Of a stretch of DNA of 64,000 nt, positions 11,535-21,880 are shown piece by piece; the first letter of the stretch is position 1, and each line of letters begins with the position of its first letter. A program made the translations under genes and the position numbers. Under the pieces are notes generated by a model. It did not search any database, was not told the origin of the DNA, and saw nothing but the letters and a program-made list of their open reading frames with translations. Origin of the DNA: Mikania micrantha (Eukaryota > Streptophyta > Magnoliopsida > Asterales > Asteraceae); assembly GCA_009363875.1 (NCBI GenBank), contig CM018680.1, forward strand, positions 71,490,272 to 71,554,271, in the 5' to 3' direction.

Positions 11535-13254
11535 ATGTATAAACGCTTTGAAACTAAAGAGGGAGAGCACGCAATGTTCAAGATTGCAAGGGCTAGGGAG
11601 CGAAAGAAGCAGAACCTGGGAGTAGTGAAGTTCATAAAGGGAGAGGACGGACACGTGTTCGTAAAAGAAAGCGAAATAAAAGACAGGTGGAAAACATATT
11701 TCCACGATCTTTTCAACAAGACCAATTATCAAGAAGAAGATAGAGGAAACCCCACAAGCACAAGAACATCAGGAAACAACTGCTATTGTAGACGCATTAC
11801 CAAAGAAGAGGTTCTTACAGCTCTCAAGAGGATGGGTAGGAGGAAAGCGGTGGACTTGATGATATTCCCATTGAGGTATGGAAATGTTTGGGGGATGAAG
11901 GTTTGGGATGGTTGACAATGTTGTTCAACATTATACTAAAGACCGGGAACATGCCAAACAAATGGAGAAGTAGTACTTGAATCCCTTTATATAAGAACAA
12001 GGGAGACGCACAGTGTTGTTAAAACTACAGGGGGATCAAACTTTTAAGCCATACTATGAAACTCTGGGAAAGGGTGATTGAGACCAGACTGAGAAGAGAA
12101 ACCCAAGTTACGGTAAATCAGTTTGGATTTATGCTAGGAAGATCGACAACGGAGGAAATACACATTTTGCGGAGACTAATGGAAAAATACATAGAGAAGA
12201 GGAAGGACTTGCATATGGTATTCATCGATCTTGAGAAGGCGTATGACAACGTACCACGCCAAGTGATTTGGGATACCTTGGAGAGTAGAGGTATTCCCCA
12301 GAGGTATATAGAAGCCATCAAAGATACCTACGAGAATGGTAAGACAAGCGTGAGAGCACCGGTGGGAGATACAGACTTCTTCCCAGTGGAGGTGGGACTA
12401 CACCAAGGATCGGCATTAAGCCCCTTCCTTTTTGCAGTTATTCTAGATGAGTTGTCGAGGTCTATCCAGGATCAGATCCCATGGTGTATGCTTTTTGCGG
12501 ATGATATTGTCTTAGTGGCAGAAACAAAAGCGGAGCTAAATGGTCGTTTAGAAGAGTGGTGAACCGCTCTGGAGCAAAGAGGCTTACGCATAAGTAGGAC
12601 AAAAACTGAGTACCTACATTGCCATTTTAGCGAGGCAAACTAGGAAGGTGAAGACGATCAACTGACTGTTGGAGGCCAGGAGGTGCCAGGGACGACAAAG
12701 TTTAAATACCTAGGATCGTTTATACAAGGCGATGGCGACATTGACAGCGACGTAGCTCATCGCGTTCAGGCAGGTTGGAAAAAGTGGAGAGCATCAACTT
12801 CCATCATATGTGACAAGAAGTTCCCGGAAAAACTCAAAGGTAAATTCTATAGAGTAGCGATCAGGCCAGACGGCACTGACTGTTGGCCGATTAAGAAGAA
12901 CCAAACTAGAAAGCTGGTGACAGCAGAGATGAGAATGCTGAGATGGATGTGCGGACACACGAGGTTGGATCGGATAAGAAACGAGGTTATTCGGGAACGA
13001 TTACAGGTGGCAAACATCGCGAACAAAGTTAGGGAAGGAAGATTGAGATGGTTTGGACATGTCAGAAGAAGAAGCCAGTCGGCCCCCGTAAGAAGAATAG
13101 AGTTTCTCACGGTGGAGGGGAAAAGGGGAAGGGGGAACCGAGGTTGACATGGGAGGAGCAGATAAGACGGGATTTCGCAGAGCTACACCTCTCGAAGGAT
13201 ATGATCTATGATAGGAGTCAGTGGAGACGTAGAATAAAGGTGCAAGATACATAG
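11535..13254 (+). pseudogene. RTE LINE reverse transcriptase and C-terminal region
   Basis: RT motifs are clear: NQFGFMLGRSTTEEI, FIDLEKAYDNVPRQVIW, GLHQGSALSPFLF and the active-site FADDIVLV. A conserved RTE C-terminal part follows (FKYLGSFIQGDGDID, MLRWMCGHTRLDR, LRWFGHVRRR). The region shifts frame between 11515 and about 12050, has a TGA at 12560-12562 and a TAG near 12640, and shifts again after 13050. No RNase H domain is seen, as expected for RTE. Confidence 0.88.
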
Positions 13255-14072
13255 GTCATTCCATAGGTTTCTTGTCCTAGGGGTTGGCTGCTGTTGTTGT
13301 GTCTGTTTGCTGGTTTGGGCTTATGATATGTGTTTATATGTGCTATATGAATGTTTGCGGAATGGTGGGTGGTATGAGTTATCAGTAGGATGTGTTTATA
13401 CGCGCTATTTTTGTTATATGGATGGTTGGGTTCTTTGTATTCTGTTTATACGTGCCTGTTTGATGGTTTGGTATCTATGATATGTGTTCAGATGGGTTTT
13501 TTGATTGTTTGCGGGAGGGTGGGTGGGGTGTTCGCTCTCTTTGATGACTTAGATGTTTTTACACGATTTAGTGCTTTCATGTCCGTTGATATCGTTGGTG
13601 TTTTCATGTTTGTACTTTATGCTTCTGTTTGCGATTATATGTTAGCTTTATTATGTGGTTATATGTTGTAAAAAATAAATAAATAAATACATAAACAAAA
13701 AAAAAACTTTTTTGAGTCGGGAGACTCTACCGAAGCAGCCTCTCTATTCTACTTGTAGATAGGGGTAAGGTGTGTATTTATCTTTCCCCCCAGATCCCAC
13801 TCTAAGTAGAATTCTATTGGGTATGCTTGTTGTTGTTGTTGTAGTAGATCAAGTCTAGGAGCGGATGTGTTTGTTTTTTTTTTTTTTTTTTTTTTCACAA
13901 GCGGACTAACTATAACCCAAAATGTTTTTAAACTTTCTAAAAATCTGTTCATAATCCGAAAGGTTCAGCTTTTGGTAGGATTGGCAAAACAAGTTTAATT
14001 GTTTTCAACATAGTAGAAACAATGCGAGTAACACATATCAAACACGAAAATGACAAATTTAACTACTTTATA

Positions 14073-14103
14073 TCTCATATCTCATATCTCATATCTCATA
14101 TCT
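14073..14103. repeat. ATCTCAT heptanucleotide repeat
   Basis: Four to five units of ATCTCAT in tandem, in the intron between the LINE and exon 2. Confidence 0.8.
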
Positions 14104-14366
14104 GTTTATGTTTTTTATTTACAAGAAAACGTAATGACAGAGTTTATCTTTTTAATTTTAATTATTTTTATTAAAGTATAAAATTTTATAATTAATGTAC
14201 TTTTCATTAAACAGGCTTAATCATGTTATAAAGAGATCAAAATTACTTAATCATGTCATAAATATATCAAAATTACTAGTTCTATCTTATATATGATGAT
14301 CTTTTTTGTTTTAATAAAGTTACTCAACAGTCTATATTAATTAATATTGTATCTTCAATATTACAG

Positions 14367-14648
14367 GTGATGAGCAACGGCAAATACAAGAGTGTTTGGC
14401 ATCGAGCAGTGGTGAACCGTGAGAAAGGAAGGATATCTATACCTACCTTTTACAGCCCATCATCTGATGCAGTGATGGGTCCTGCACCACAGCTGGTAAC
14501 TGATGATGAGCCTGCTTTGTATAACCAATTTACTTATGGCGAATACTATGATAAGGTTTGGAACAATGGGCTCGACAAGTCATTTGATACGTTCATGTCA
14601 GAGACAAATATGATGACACAACCCAACCCAAGCCAGCCGTTTAGTTAA
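14367..14648 (+). CDS. DMR6-like: DMR6/DLO-like dioxygenase, exon 2 (residues 263-355)
   Basis: The acceptor TTACAG ends at 14366 and the exon opens in phase 0, giving the join DQVQ-VMSNGKYKSVWHRAVV across the splice, the expected family sequence. It supplies the third iron ligand H274 (VWHRAV) and the 2OG-binding pair R284 and S286 (RIS), so all catalytic residues of the gene are present. It then runs FTYGEYYDKVWNNGL, typical of the C-terminus, to TAA at 14646-14648. No stop or frameshift is visible in either exon. The intron is about 7.8 kb, so correct splicing should be confirmed by RNA data. Confidence 0.87.
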   Translation: MMSNGKYKSVWHRAVVNREKGRISIPTFYSPSSDAVMGPAPQLVTDDEPALYNQFTYGEYYDKVWNNGLDKSFDTFMSETNMMTQPNPSQPFS

Positions 14649-14680
14649 TTAACTTCCTGTTGGGGTCCCTCATGCTTCTG

Positions 14681-14687
14681 AATAAAG
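14681..14687 (+). terminator. Candidate polyadenylation signal of the dioxygenase gene
   Basis: AATAAAG starts 33 bases after the stop codon. A second ATGAATAAAA lies near 14800. The CACTA element begins only 180 bases further on, so the natural 3' region may be shortened. Confidence 0.45.
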
Positions 14688-14929
14688 TTGGGTTGAGATG
14701 TAGTGAAGTATGATAAGTTTGTGTGTTTTCGACTATTGGATTATGTCCTTTGTAATCGTATTTGACGCGCTGTTTGTGCTTTAATTAATTAATAAGTTAT
14801 GAATAAAAGTAATTTGTTCTGTTATAATTTGGTTTAAAACCGTTAAATCAAGCAGCATTTCACTACTACATAACAAGGGATTTGCTTTCAGAATTATGGT
14901 TACAAAATGGTGGCAATAGCTATTTTGAA

Positions 14930-15220
14930 ACAAATTTGCTACCATAAAGGCGGTGAGATAAATCTCTGGTGGCAAATGGCATATTGCCACAATTTTGCCA
15001 CCATTTTATTTTTTGGTACCATAATGTAGCGACCAGAAAATGGTCAAAAATGTTGCTACCATTTTGCTACCATTTTTCTTTCAACCATTTTGCTACCAAT
15101 ATGGTTGCTACAATTTTGCTATCATTTGGTTACCATTTTGTTGGGATCTATAGCCACCATTTTCTCACCAATCCCATATATAAATATTATTATAGCTACC
15201 ATTTTCTTACCAATCCCACC
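14930..15220. repeat. CACTA subterminal repeats
   Basis: Some ten copies in both orientations of a 9-12 base unit around GCTACCATTTTG / TGGTGGCAA. In En/Spm such repeats bind the TNPA-type protein; that role here is inferred from the family. Confidence 0.75.
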
Positions 15221-15409
15221 CATATATACCTGATCATTTCATTACACATGTCAAATCTCATAACTTAGACTTGTATAAATTTCAAAATAACCAAACATAA
15301 TAAAATTCTAAACAAAATATCTCAAGTAATAGAAAAAGATTAAACATCAAACATAATACAAACTATTCAAACATAATAAAAGTCTAAACAAGAATTAAAA
15401 GTATTTTAT

Positions 15410-16265
15410 AGTCTATTTTCGGATCAAGGTTTTCAACATATCTTCAATTTTTGACATCCGATTGCTCATACATTCCTTCTCTGCCTTATGTTTTTCCTTT
15501 TGAGCCTCCAACTTAGCAATAATTCTATTTAATCTTTCTTTTTCTTCTTCTTTTTCCTTCAAAATCTCCTTAATAATCTCATCCAACTTTTCATTCTACA
15601 AAACAACCAATAAAAAATTATAAGGGTCAAATTCAGTTTAAGTTACAAATAAAATTCATAATAGGTCGCGTTCATTTGGTGAAGATGACATCGGTTCATA
15701 TCTCACTAGAATACTTAAGTTATAAAACTAAGCAAATAATAACACCAATCATAGTCTCATATGGAATCAAACTCAAATTTATTATTCATAAAAATAATAA
15801 AATTAACATATCTCAGGGTCTTTCTTGCCAAGTGTGTTAAAGTCATTAACGCTACTTAATCCATACACTTTTCCTTTATTCTTGCCACTGGCAGCTCGTG
15901 ACCACAAGTCTTCGTCAAATTTGGGATGTTTGCTACGTTCATCCCCACACTTCTCCACAAGATATCCATCATATTTATCCTATTTAAATAAATACATAAT
16001 TACATTATTTGAATTGAATTGTCTCCTGGATATGTTGCTTAGATAACCTATTTTAATATATTGTCTAGACTTATAAGAAAGACAGTTTACCCAAGTCTCC
16101 TTTGCTCTATCATCAACCCATACCGGGTTTTCTTCTTCAATGTTTTCTTCCGAATCAACATCTAAAACCAGCGAACTACAACAACTTAGATCTTTATCCA
16201 ATGATCTACTTCCAAACAACAAAAATACCAGATCCATTAAAGGGGTAATCACATTCAAACAAGTC
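15410..16265 (-). pseudogene. Transposase_24-type (Ptta/En/Spm) protein remnant
   Basis: Minus-strand pieces in family order: VWVDDRAKETWVN (about 16110-16070); a block containing WSRAASGKNKGKVYGL (about 15910-15850); and a Lys/Glu-rich coiled coil ending RMSKIEDMLKTL (about 15600-15425). These match the C-terminal half of the plant transposase family often annotated Transposase_24, with introns or gaps between. The N-terminus is not seen. The coil would mediate dimerisation; function is lost or regulatory at best. Confidence 0.65.
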
Positions 16266-16682
16266 ATGTCACATATTTATCTGTGTCAAATATATCAACC
16301 CTACCAATTTAACCCATTTACCTAAACGAGCCAACCAGGTTGACTTATTGGCAAGTTGTTATCAGCTTGTAAACATGCCAAAAGGGTTTGGACCGTTTGG
16401 TGATGATGTAATAAATGAGTTACACGAGTCATAAAATGAGTCAGCATGTTCACTTAAATGGGTTAAACAGATCAACCCAAACTCTTTAATTATACAAAAT
16501 CCACCCAAACACAATGCTTTTATTATACCGGCAACTTTAACAACCCAAAACTTTATTATTTTCATGCTATGTTTGGTTTTGTCAAGAGTTGTCGGTAGTT
16601 GCCAAGTGTTTTAAGCAAATGAACAAAAATGTTCAAAAAATTAAACAATTTCACATTAAATTTTTATATGAAATGTATTTAT

Positions 16683-17122
16683 TGTTAGTGGCCTTCAATT
16701 CAAGATCGAATGAGTCATACAAACCCATAATTATACACGAGATCAAAACAATACGTGAACGTGAAGAACAATCAATAAACAAACTAGTTTTGCATTCAAT
16801 ATAACCGAATACAAAGATACAACCGGCATACCTTTACAAACTGACCATAATAAGGTTTATATACACAATTGAAATACACTAGGATGAAGCCACGTGTTAA
16901 TCTTGGCAGTTTCTTCCAAACCGTCATACCGTTAATTTGATGCACGTGATCTCCGACTTCTATATTATGTGGCCCAGCACATGACCCAACTTAATTATAT
17001 CTAATATCACAGACTTTGACTTTAAGTTCTATGCATACATGCATATTTACGTGAACAAGTAAAACCATACAAATAAATATAAAAACATAGACTCAAGGTT
17101 ACAAAGGGATTAACATCCAATA
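16683..17122 (-). repeat. 3' LTR of the ARID element
   Basis: About 440 bp; pairs with 18688-19129 at roughly 98.5% identity by eye. All six substitutions fall in the first 165 bases of the plus-strand copy, and the remaining 275 bases are identical. Confidence 0.9.
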
Positions 17123-17161
17123 CTCCCCCTTAATCCTTTGAAACCTTGCATTCTTCGATCT

Positions 17162-18553
17162 TTAGTCTTTAATGATGACCATGTCTTTGTCCTCAACTAG
17201 AACAAAGTCTTCTTCATCTTCAAATTCTTCGGTGTTGTCATCATCATTTTCTTGATCTTCAATTTTTCCATCATTAGCATTCTCCTTTTCTTTCAACATG
17301 TTAGGTCCGCAACTGGGAGGAAAATCACAAACCGCTTCAACCTTTCTTTTCTTCCACACACTTTTAGCAACCTTGCTTAATGTTCCTTCTTCCATAGTTT
17401 CAAGCCTTTCTTTTGCTTTCTCATATATCCACTCAAGAAAACTTAAGTATTGAAAATAGATGATTTTCAAATTCTCACAAACTTTCAATGGTAAACCCAA
17501 ATAAGAAGCAATCACCAACCACTTACAATTGTCTGATGCTTTATTGTAACCCCCTTCTTCTTTAACATACATATACAAGTCAAATAAATCCACTTCCATT
17601 CCATTGGGTAACTTGGGTGGGTATGGTCTACCACTATCGGTTTTGAGATGATCCTTAAAAAACCACTTTACAAGTTTTAAGAAATTGGTCTTAAGAGTAG
17701 TTTTGTTTTTCATCACATAACTTTGATCTTGTAACAAGTCAAGAAATGCAACACATTCTTTCATGGATTAAACTTGAAATTTTTCATCACATTGATCAAC
17801 CAAATTTGCTTCTAAAACTTCCTTTTCTTTTCCATAATGGGTTTTCATGTCAACCATTTCAAAATTATTTTTCAAATGATCTTCTTCATCTCCGAACCCA
17901 TTAGAAAAATTATCTCCCATTTCTTCATCAAACATACCTTTTATGTAACAAGAACCACTTTCCAAATTAACTTCAAATCCTTGACATAAGAGTTGTTCCA
18001 TACTTAATACATTCTTCTTTAAATTTGGAACAAAATGTACACATGGTATGTTTTCAATTTTCCCATTAACAACAACTTCAACTTCACCAATACAATGAGT
18101 AATCATAAAGTTGTTCTCATAAGTACGGGTTTCCATTCCAATTGTGTTTTTAAATCGGGTGAACAAATGCTTGTTTCCCGTCATATGCTTCTTATAAGAC
18201 AAATTCATTAACCACATGTCATTCCAATTCCCATGCTCGGTTCCTTTAACCAAGTATTCAATCTTAGTATTTCTCATAAGATTTTTCTTAAATAACTTAC
18301 TTGGGCAATTGAAAGCATAGTGACCCGGTTCTTGACACCGGTAACAACGTATCATGATCTTGCCTTTTCTTTCTTTTGGACATCTTGTAACACCCGTCTT
18401 CTGTCCGTGAGTATTTTTCACTATTCGGTTATAAGCCTTTGCCCTCTTGATGATTTTCTTCGCTGCCCTACGTTTTGATCCTTGTGACTTCATATCTCCA
18501 CTTCGTTTCTTTCTTAATCCTCGAATCAATTTCAAGTTAGCAAGTCCAACCAT
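17162..18553 (-). pseudogene. CCHC knuckle / dead copia-type protease / ARID protein, one in-frame stop
   Basis: Sole gene of the LTR element. From the ATG at 18553: a basic region rich in Lys/Arg (nuclear-localisation-like), a zinc knuckle CYRCQEPGHYAFNC, and a copia-type protease/pre-integrase segment (HMTGNKHLFTRF, FVPNLKKNVLSMEQL) in which the catalytic Asp-Ser-Gly is replaced (WLMNLSYKKHM). TAA at 17765-17767 follows FQV. The same frame then continues with an ARID/BRIGHT domain (PYPPKLPNGMEVDLFDLY, EEGGYNKASDN, YFQYLSFLEWIYE) and an acidic tail to 17162. ARID domains bind DNA in chromatin regulators. A longer upstream reading into the LTR is unlikely to be the true start. Similar CCHC-plus-ARID proteins are, to my recollection, annotated in Asteraceae. 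Confidence 0.8.
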
Positions 18554-18674
18554 GATCCCCTCCTGTCCTATGTGTGTGCGATCCTCTCTTGATCCACCAC
18601 CTTGACCGAGAACACCAATTGAATCTTCAGGACGACTTGAAATTGATTTTCCTTGCGTATATGATTCCTTCCTT

Positions 18675-18686
18675 GCTCTGATACCA
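18675..18686 (-). other. Primer-binding site of the ARID element
   Basis: The minus strand reads TGGTATCAGAGC, identical to the initiator Met-tRNA PBS of the copia element, one base from the LTR edge. Confidence 0.9.
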
Positions 18687-18687
18687 C

Positions 18688-19129
18688 TGTTAGTGGCCTT
18701 CAATCCAGGATCGAATGAATCATAAAAACCCATAATTATACACGAGATCAAAACAATACGTGAATGTGAAGAACAATCAATAAACAAACTAGTTTTGCAT
18801 TCAATATATAACCGAATACAAAGATACAACCGACATACCTTTACAAACTGACCATAATAAGGTTTATATACACAATTGAAATACACTAGGATGAAGCCAC
18901 GTGTTAATCTTGGCAGTTTCTTCCAAACCGTCATACCGTTAATTTGATGCACGTGATCTCCGACTTCTATATTATGTGGCCCAGCACATGACCCAACTTA
19001 ATTATATCTAATATCACAGACTTTGACTTTAAGTTCTATGCATACATGCATATTTACGTGAACAAGTAAAACCATACAAATAAATATAAAAACATAGACT
19101 CAAGGTTACAAAGGGATTAACATCCAATA
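18688..19129 (-). repeat. 5' LTR of the ARID element
   Basis: 442 bp, starting TGTTAGTGG on the plus strand directly after the PBS. Contains two ACGTG-type motifs (CCACGTG, GCACGTG) that may act as promoter sites; no clear TATA box was identified. Confidence 0.9.
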
Positions 19130-19145
19130 TTTATTTGATTCTTAC

Positions 19146-20562
19146 GTCTTTGCAAGAAGAGGTAATAACCGTCTTTGATGACTCGGATAATCAAGCAAAA
19201 GAACTTCAGGCTCATTCGGTCTAATTGAGAAGGCCCGTCTTGATAAAGAATACCTTATTGCAATTGCCAAACCAATCTGAATGAAACAAACAGCACATAT
19301 AACGATAAAAAGATTAGAACAATTATAAATTAATAACCTACTGACAAATATGTAGATTCTAATAACAAATACAAATCTAATACCTTTGTTGTGTTCATTG
19401 AACTTGCAGCAATCGTTACACGGCCCGAAGTCAGAGGGGCCAAAAAGGCTGCAAATCTCTGAAATCAAGTAACAAATACAAATGATAAAAGTGAAATACC
19501 TATTATATCAAGTTCTATATAGATTCACTAACCTGATCTGGATCTTTTATTGCACTCGAATACTGCCCGTTTGGTGACACGTCGGCAGCTGAATTCAACA
19601 AATTCTCTCTAGGTATCCGAAGATTGTCAAACCTGAAGCATGCTGAAAAAGACGAATATTTGGACATATATTTCCATTCTTGTCCCTGATCTGGGCTATG
19701 AAAGCATGCACTCCTTGATTCGCACCATTGATTTCAAGTTGTGAGAAAACGACTGTATGTGTAGCATGCTGAAAAAATAAAACAGGATTATAAAAACTGA
19801 AAGAAATAAATATTCAATATCATCAGGTGAATATTAATGAGAAAATTGAATAAATGGACAATGGAATTGTCTTACATTAGTTGCACCTTCAATCCAATAC
19901 TTCTGAGCAGATTCACAAGGAGTGTTGATGATAAATTCACCGGTGACAAGGAGTGTTGATGATAAATTCACCGGTGCTAGCATCATATCTAGTAATCGTT
20001 TCAATGCCTCTGACCTGAAAAATAACTCAAGAAGCAACAGAACACTTCTATGTGAGTAAGGGGAAGTTACTCCTAACAACAATAAATAATCAGATTTTGG
20101 GTTGTCAAATCTAACCTGTTAAATAGAAGGTTGTGTTTGTTTAACCCATTTAATAAAACAGGTTGCGTTCGAGTTGAGGTAACCTGTTTAACCTGTCTAA
20201 TTAAATGGGTCAACTCATCAAACCAGATCGACTCATTCAGACCTATGGGTAAAACAGGTCATGTATGGTTTACACATATTAAACACTTAGAGTGTGTCTG
20301 GTTTAGGGTTGATGTGTTTGACACAAATAAATACAAAATTTTGACTCATGTTCATGTTCAATGATTCAACCTAGTAACCTACCAAGCCAAAACCTGTTAA
20401 TTATAAGCGACCTAAACAAATCAGTTAAAAAAATATCTACATACATTGCTTCCATGTCCTAACTCGGTCATTGCAAAGCAACCTTTGACATCATAGGTCT
20501 CGGTTGGTTTGAACCATTTATCATGATGACGTTTCGTGCCCATGAAACGGATTGCACCACCC
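19146..20562 (-). pseudogene. ACX3-like: Captured acyl-CoA oxidase (ACX3-like) gene fragment, six exons
   Basis: Minus-strand exons with GT-AG borders: 20445-20562 (GTKRHHDKWFKP, CFAMTELGHGSN), 19876-20014 (GEFIINTPCESAQKYWIEGA), about 19636-19768 (SQLEINGANQGVHAFIAQIR), 19533-about 19633 (FDNLRIPRENLLNSAADVSP), 19384-19458 (FLAPLTSGRVTIAASS) and 19146-19276 (LAIRYSLSRRAF, LLLDYPSHQRRLLPLLAK). The family oxidises acyl-CoA in peroxisomes. Only a middle part is here. A 33-bp tandem duplication and a missing stretch between the third and fourth exons break it. Retained introns mean it was copied from DNA, not mRNA. The ARID element sits in its last visible intron. Confidence 0.85.
19914..19979. 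repeat. 33-bp tandem duplication inside the oxidase exon
   Basis: The unit AAGGAGTGTTGATG plus AAATTCACCGGTG occurs twice in a row, adding 33 bases to the exon coding GEFIINTPCE. The reading frame is kept but a stretch of residues is duplicated. Confidence 0.85.
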
Positions 20563-21640
20563 CTGAGATTATGACAAATAGTTCATTACATTAGCATTAA
20601 AAGCTTCTAATGTTTATATGCTGGCTTGCAAAAGTAATCATCTTGTCTTATCTTGCCAAGGGCTTTAATTCCACAACACAGACTGCCCATAAATCATATG
20701 AAAATTGTTGAAGCATTGTAATCCTGTTTGAACATTCTAACAACCTACTTATCATATCGTAAATTACCAATTTTGCTTAATGTTTATCCTCTCTAAGCTT
20801 AAATAGTTCTTATTTTGCCAACACAAACTCAAAAAAGCCCCAACACAACTGTAAACTAATCTGATTTAAGCAGCAAAGATAGAACTCAGTCCCAAACTTT
20901 GTAAAGAAAACTAATCACTTTCAATTGGCAGGGTTGATATCTTTGACACAGATAAAAATGTATGCATTACTTCCAAAACAAGCAAAAAAAACAAAGAAAA
21001 CTGTTATAAACCTGAAAATTTGCAACATCCACTGAAATATAAACTAGGTTATAAACTATAAAATTTGTAACAGTCAATCTTGAAAACTAAAAAATCACAG
21101 AATTATTGTAGAAAGACCTTTAGAAGTTAAATGAGCATCTTTTTTAGTATAATTTAATGCATTACGATGAGTCAATAATCACACATACAAGTTCATATGT
21201 AAAATACATGTAAAAAAACAAATCGGAACCCTAGAAAGTGCAAAAACACAAATTTAGAACACACAATCCAATCATCTTCAAAGTTATAAAAGTAACAAAT
21301 CCTATTGTATTCATCCTAGCTAGATCATGCACCTTAACCATGAAAGCATCCATACTCACAAACCAATTTCAAAAGAGAGACTAATGGAAAATGACATATA
21401 CGCATTTTTTTTCATAAAATTCCCATCTCATAATCATATGAGCACTATTAGTTAAACCAGGTTCACAACATCCACTAGGCTTGGGGCAATTGCATATGAA
21501 TTTTCAGTGAAGAAGTCATATACGCATTTATTTTTTTCCTAAAATCTCTCCATTACAACAACTCAACACCAAATTCAAGAGTCAAAGTTCTTATTTATCA
21601 CGAAAGCACCACACAACAAAATCAGGAAATAAAAGCAGTG
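20563..21640. other. CACTA interior, no gene seen
   Basis: AT-rich sequence between the oxidase fragment and the right end. It may hold further oxidase intron sequence. I find no coding similarity. Confidence 0.4.
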
Positions 21641-21655
21641 TTCAGGAGAAGGTAC

Positions 21656-21880
21656 CTGCGAACGATCGTCTACCACGGCTTCCTCCAATCGATCGTTTAC
21701 CACGGCTTCCTCCAATTGATCGATAACCACGGCGCAAACAAAAATCACCACGGCGCAAATGAAATCAACAATGGCTGCAAATAGAAATCACCACGTATGA
21801 TCGCAAGGATTCACCACGGCTCGATTACGAATTTCGCGATTTGCAGTAGATTTTGTTGACAACGAGCAGTTTTCTTTTCT
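21656..21880 (-). other. Candidate first exon of the CACTA transcript
   Basis: On the minus strand a short open stretch repeats LEEAVV twice (units of about 30 bases with GGAGGAAGCCGTGGT) and ends CAG followed by GTACC, a good splice donor at 21656. Its place just inside the right CACTA end suggests a leader exon that could splice into the oxidase fragment. No ATG was found in frame. Confidence 0.35.

Larger units (their letters stand above)
7694..13842 (+). mobile_element. RTE-clade LINE with 14-bp target duplication
   Basis: The identical 14-mer AGTAGATCAAGTCT flanks the insert at 7680-7693 and 13843-13856. The insert ends in (TTG)n, the usual RTE tail in plants. It contains one endonuclease-RT reading frame (10355 to about 13255), a long 5' leader with a tandem repeat and a 3' UTR. 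Subtracting the solo LTR and its duplication (1618 bp) leaves about 4.5 kb. It lies in the gene's sense direction inside the intron. Frameshifts and stops make it inactive. Confidence 0.85.
6604..14366 (+). other. 7.76-kb transposon-filled intron of the dioxygenase gene
   Basis: GT at 6604 and AG at 14365-14366. The family usually has short introns. Removing the RTE LINE with its target duplication (about 6.16 kb, including a solo LTR) and the hAT MITE with its duplication (181 bp) leaves about 1.4 kb. The stretches 7036-7397 and 13857-14366 hold only AT-rich sequence, a poly-T run at 13871-13893 and a seven-base repeat at 14073-14103. Confidence 0.8.
16683..19129 (-). mobile_element. Complete LTR retrotransposon encoding a CCHC-ARID protein
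   Basis: Two direct repeats (16683-17122 and 18688-19129) differ by six substitutions and one 2-base indel. TTTAT flanks both ends (16678-16682, 19130-19134). A Met-tRNA PBS adjoins the right LTR and a polypurine tract (AGGGGGAG on the minus strand) adjoins the left, so the element reads on the minus strand. The LTR ends are TATTGG and ACTAACA, so the start is TA rather than the usual TG in both copies. The 1.57-kb interior has no integrase, RT or RNase H, only one gene. It must have been moved by another element's enzymes. Confidence 0.9.

Noticed and set aside
13390..13671. Open frame after the LINE RT as a membrane protein
   Set aside because: It is low-complexity TTTATATG-rich LINE 3' UTR, and the hydrophobic residues follow from base composition.
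7680..13910. LINE target duplication longer than 14 bp
   Set aside because: Weak similarity continues (CACAAAAGCG against CACAAGCGG), but poly-T expansion and mismatches make the extension unconvincing.
18554..18952. Extended N-terminus of the ARID protein
   Set aside because: The extra residues are read through the PBS and LTR, so they do not represent conserved protein.
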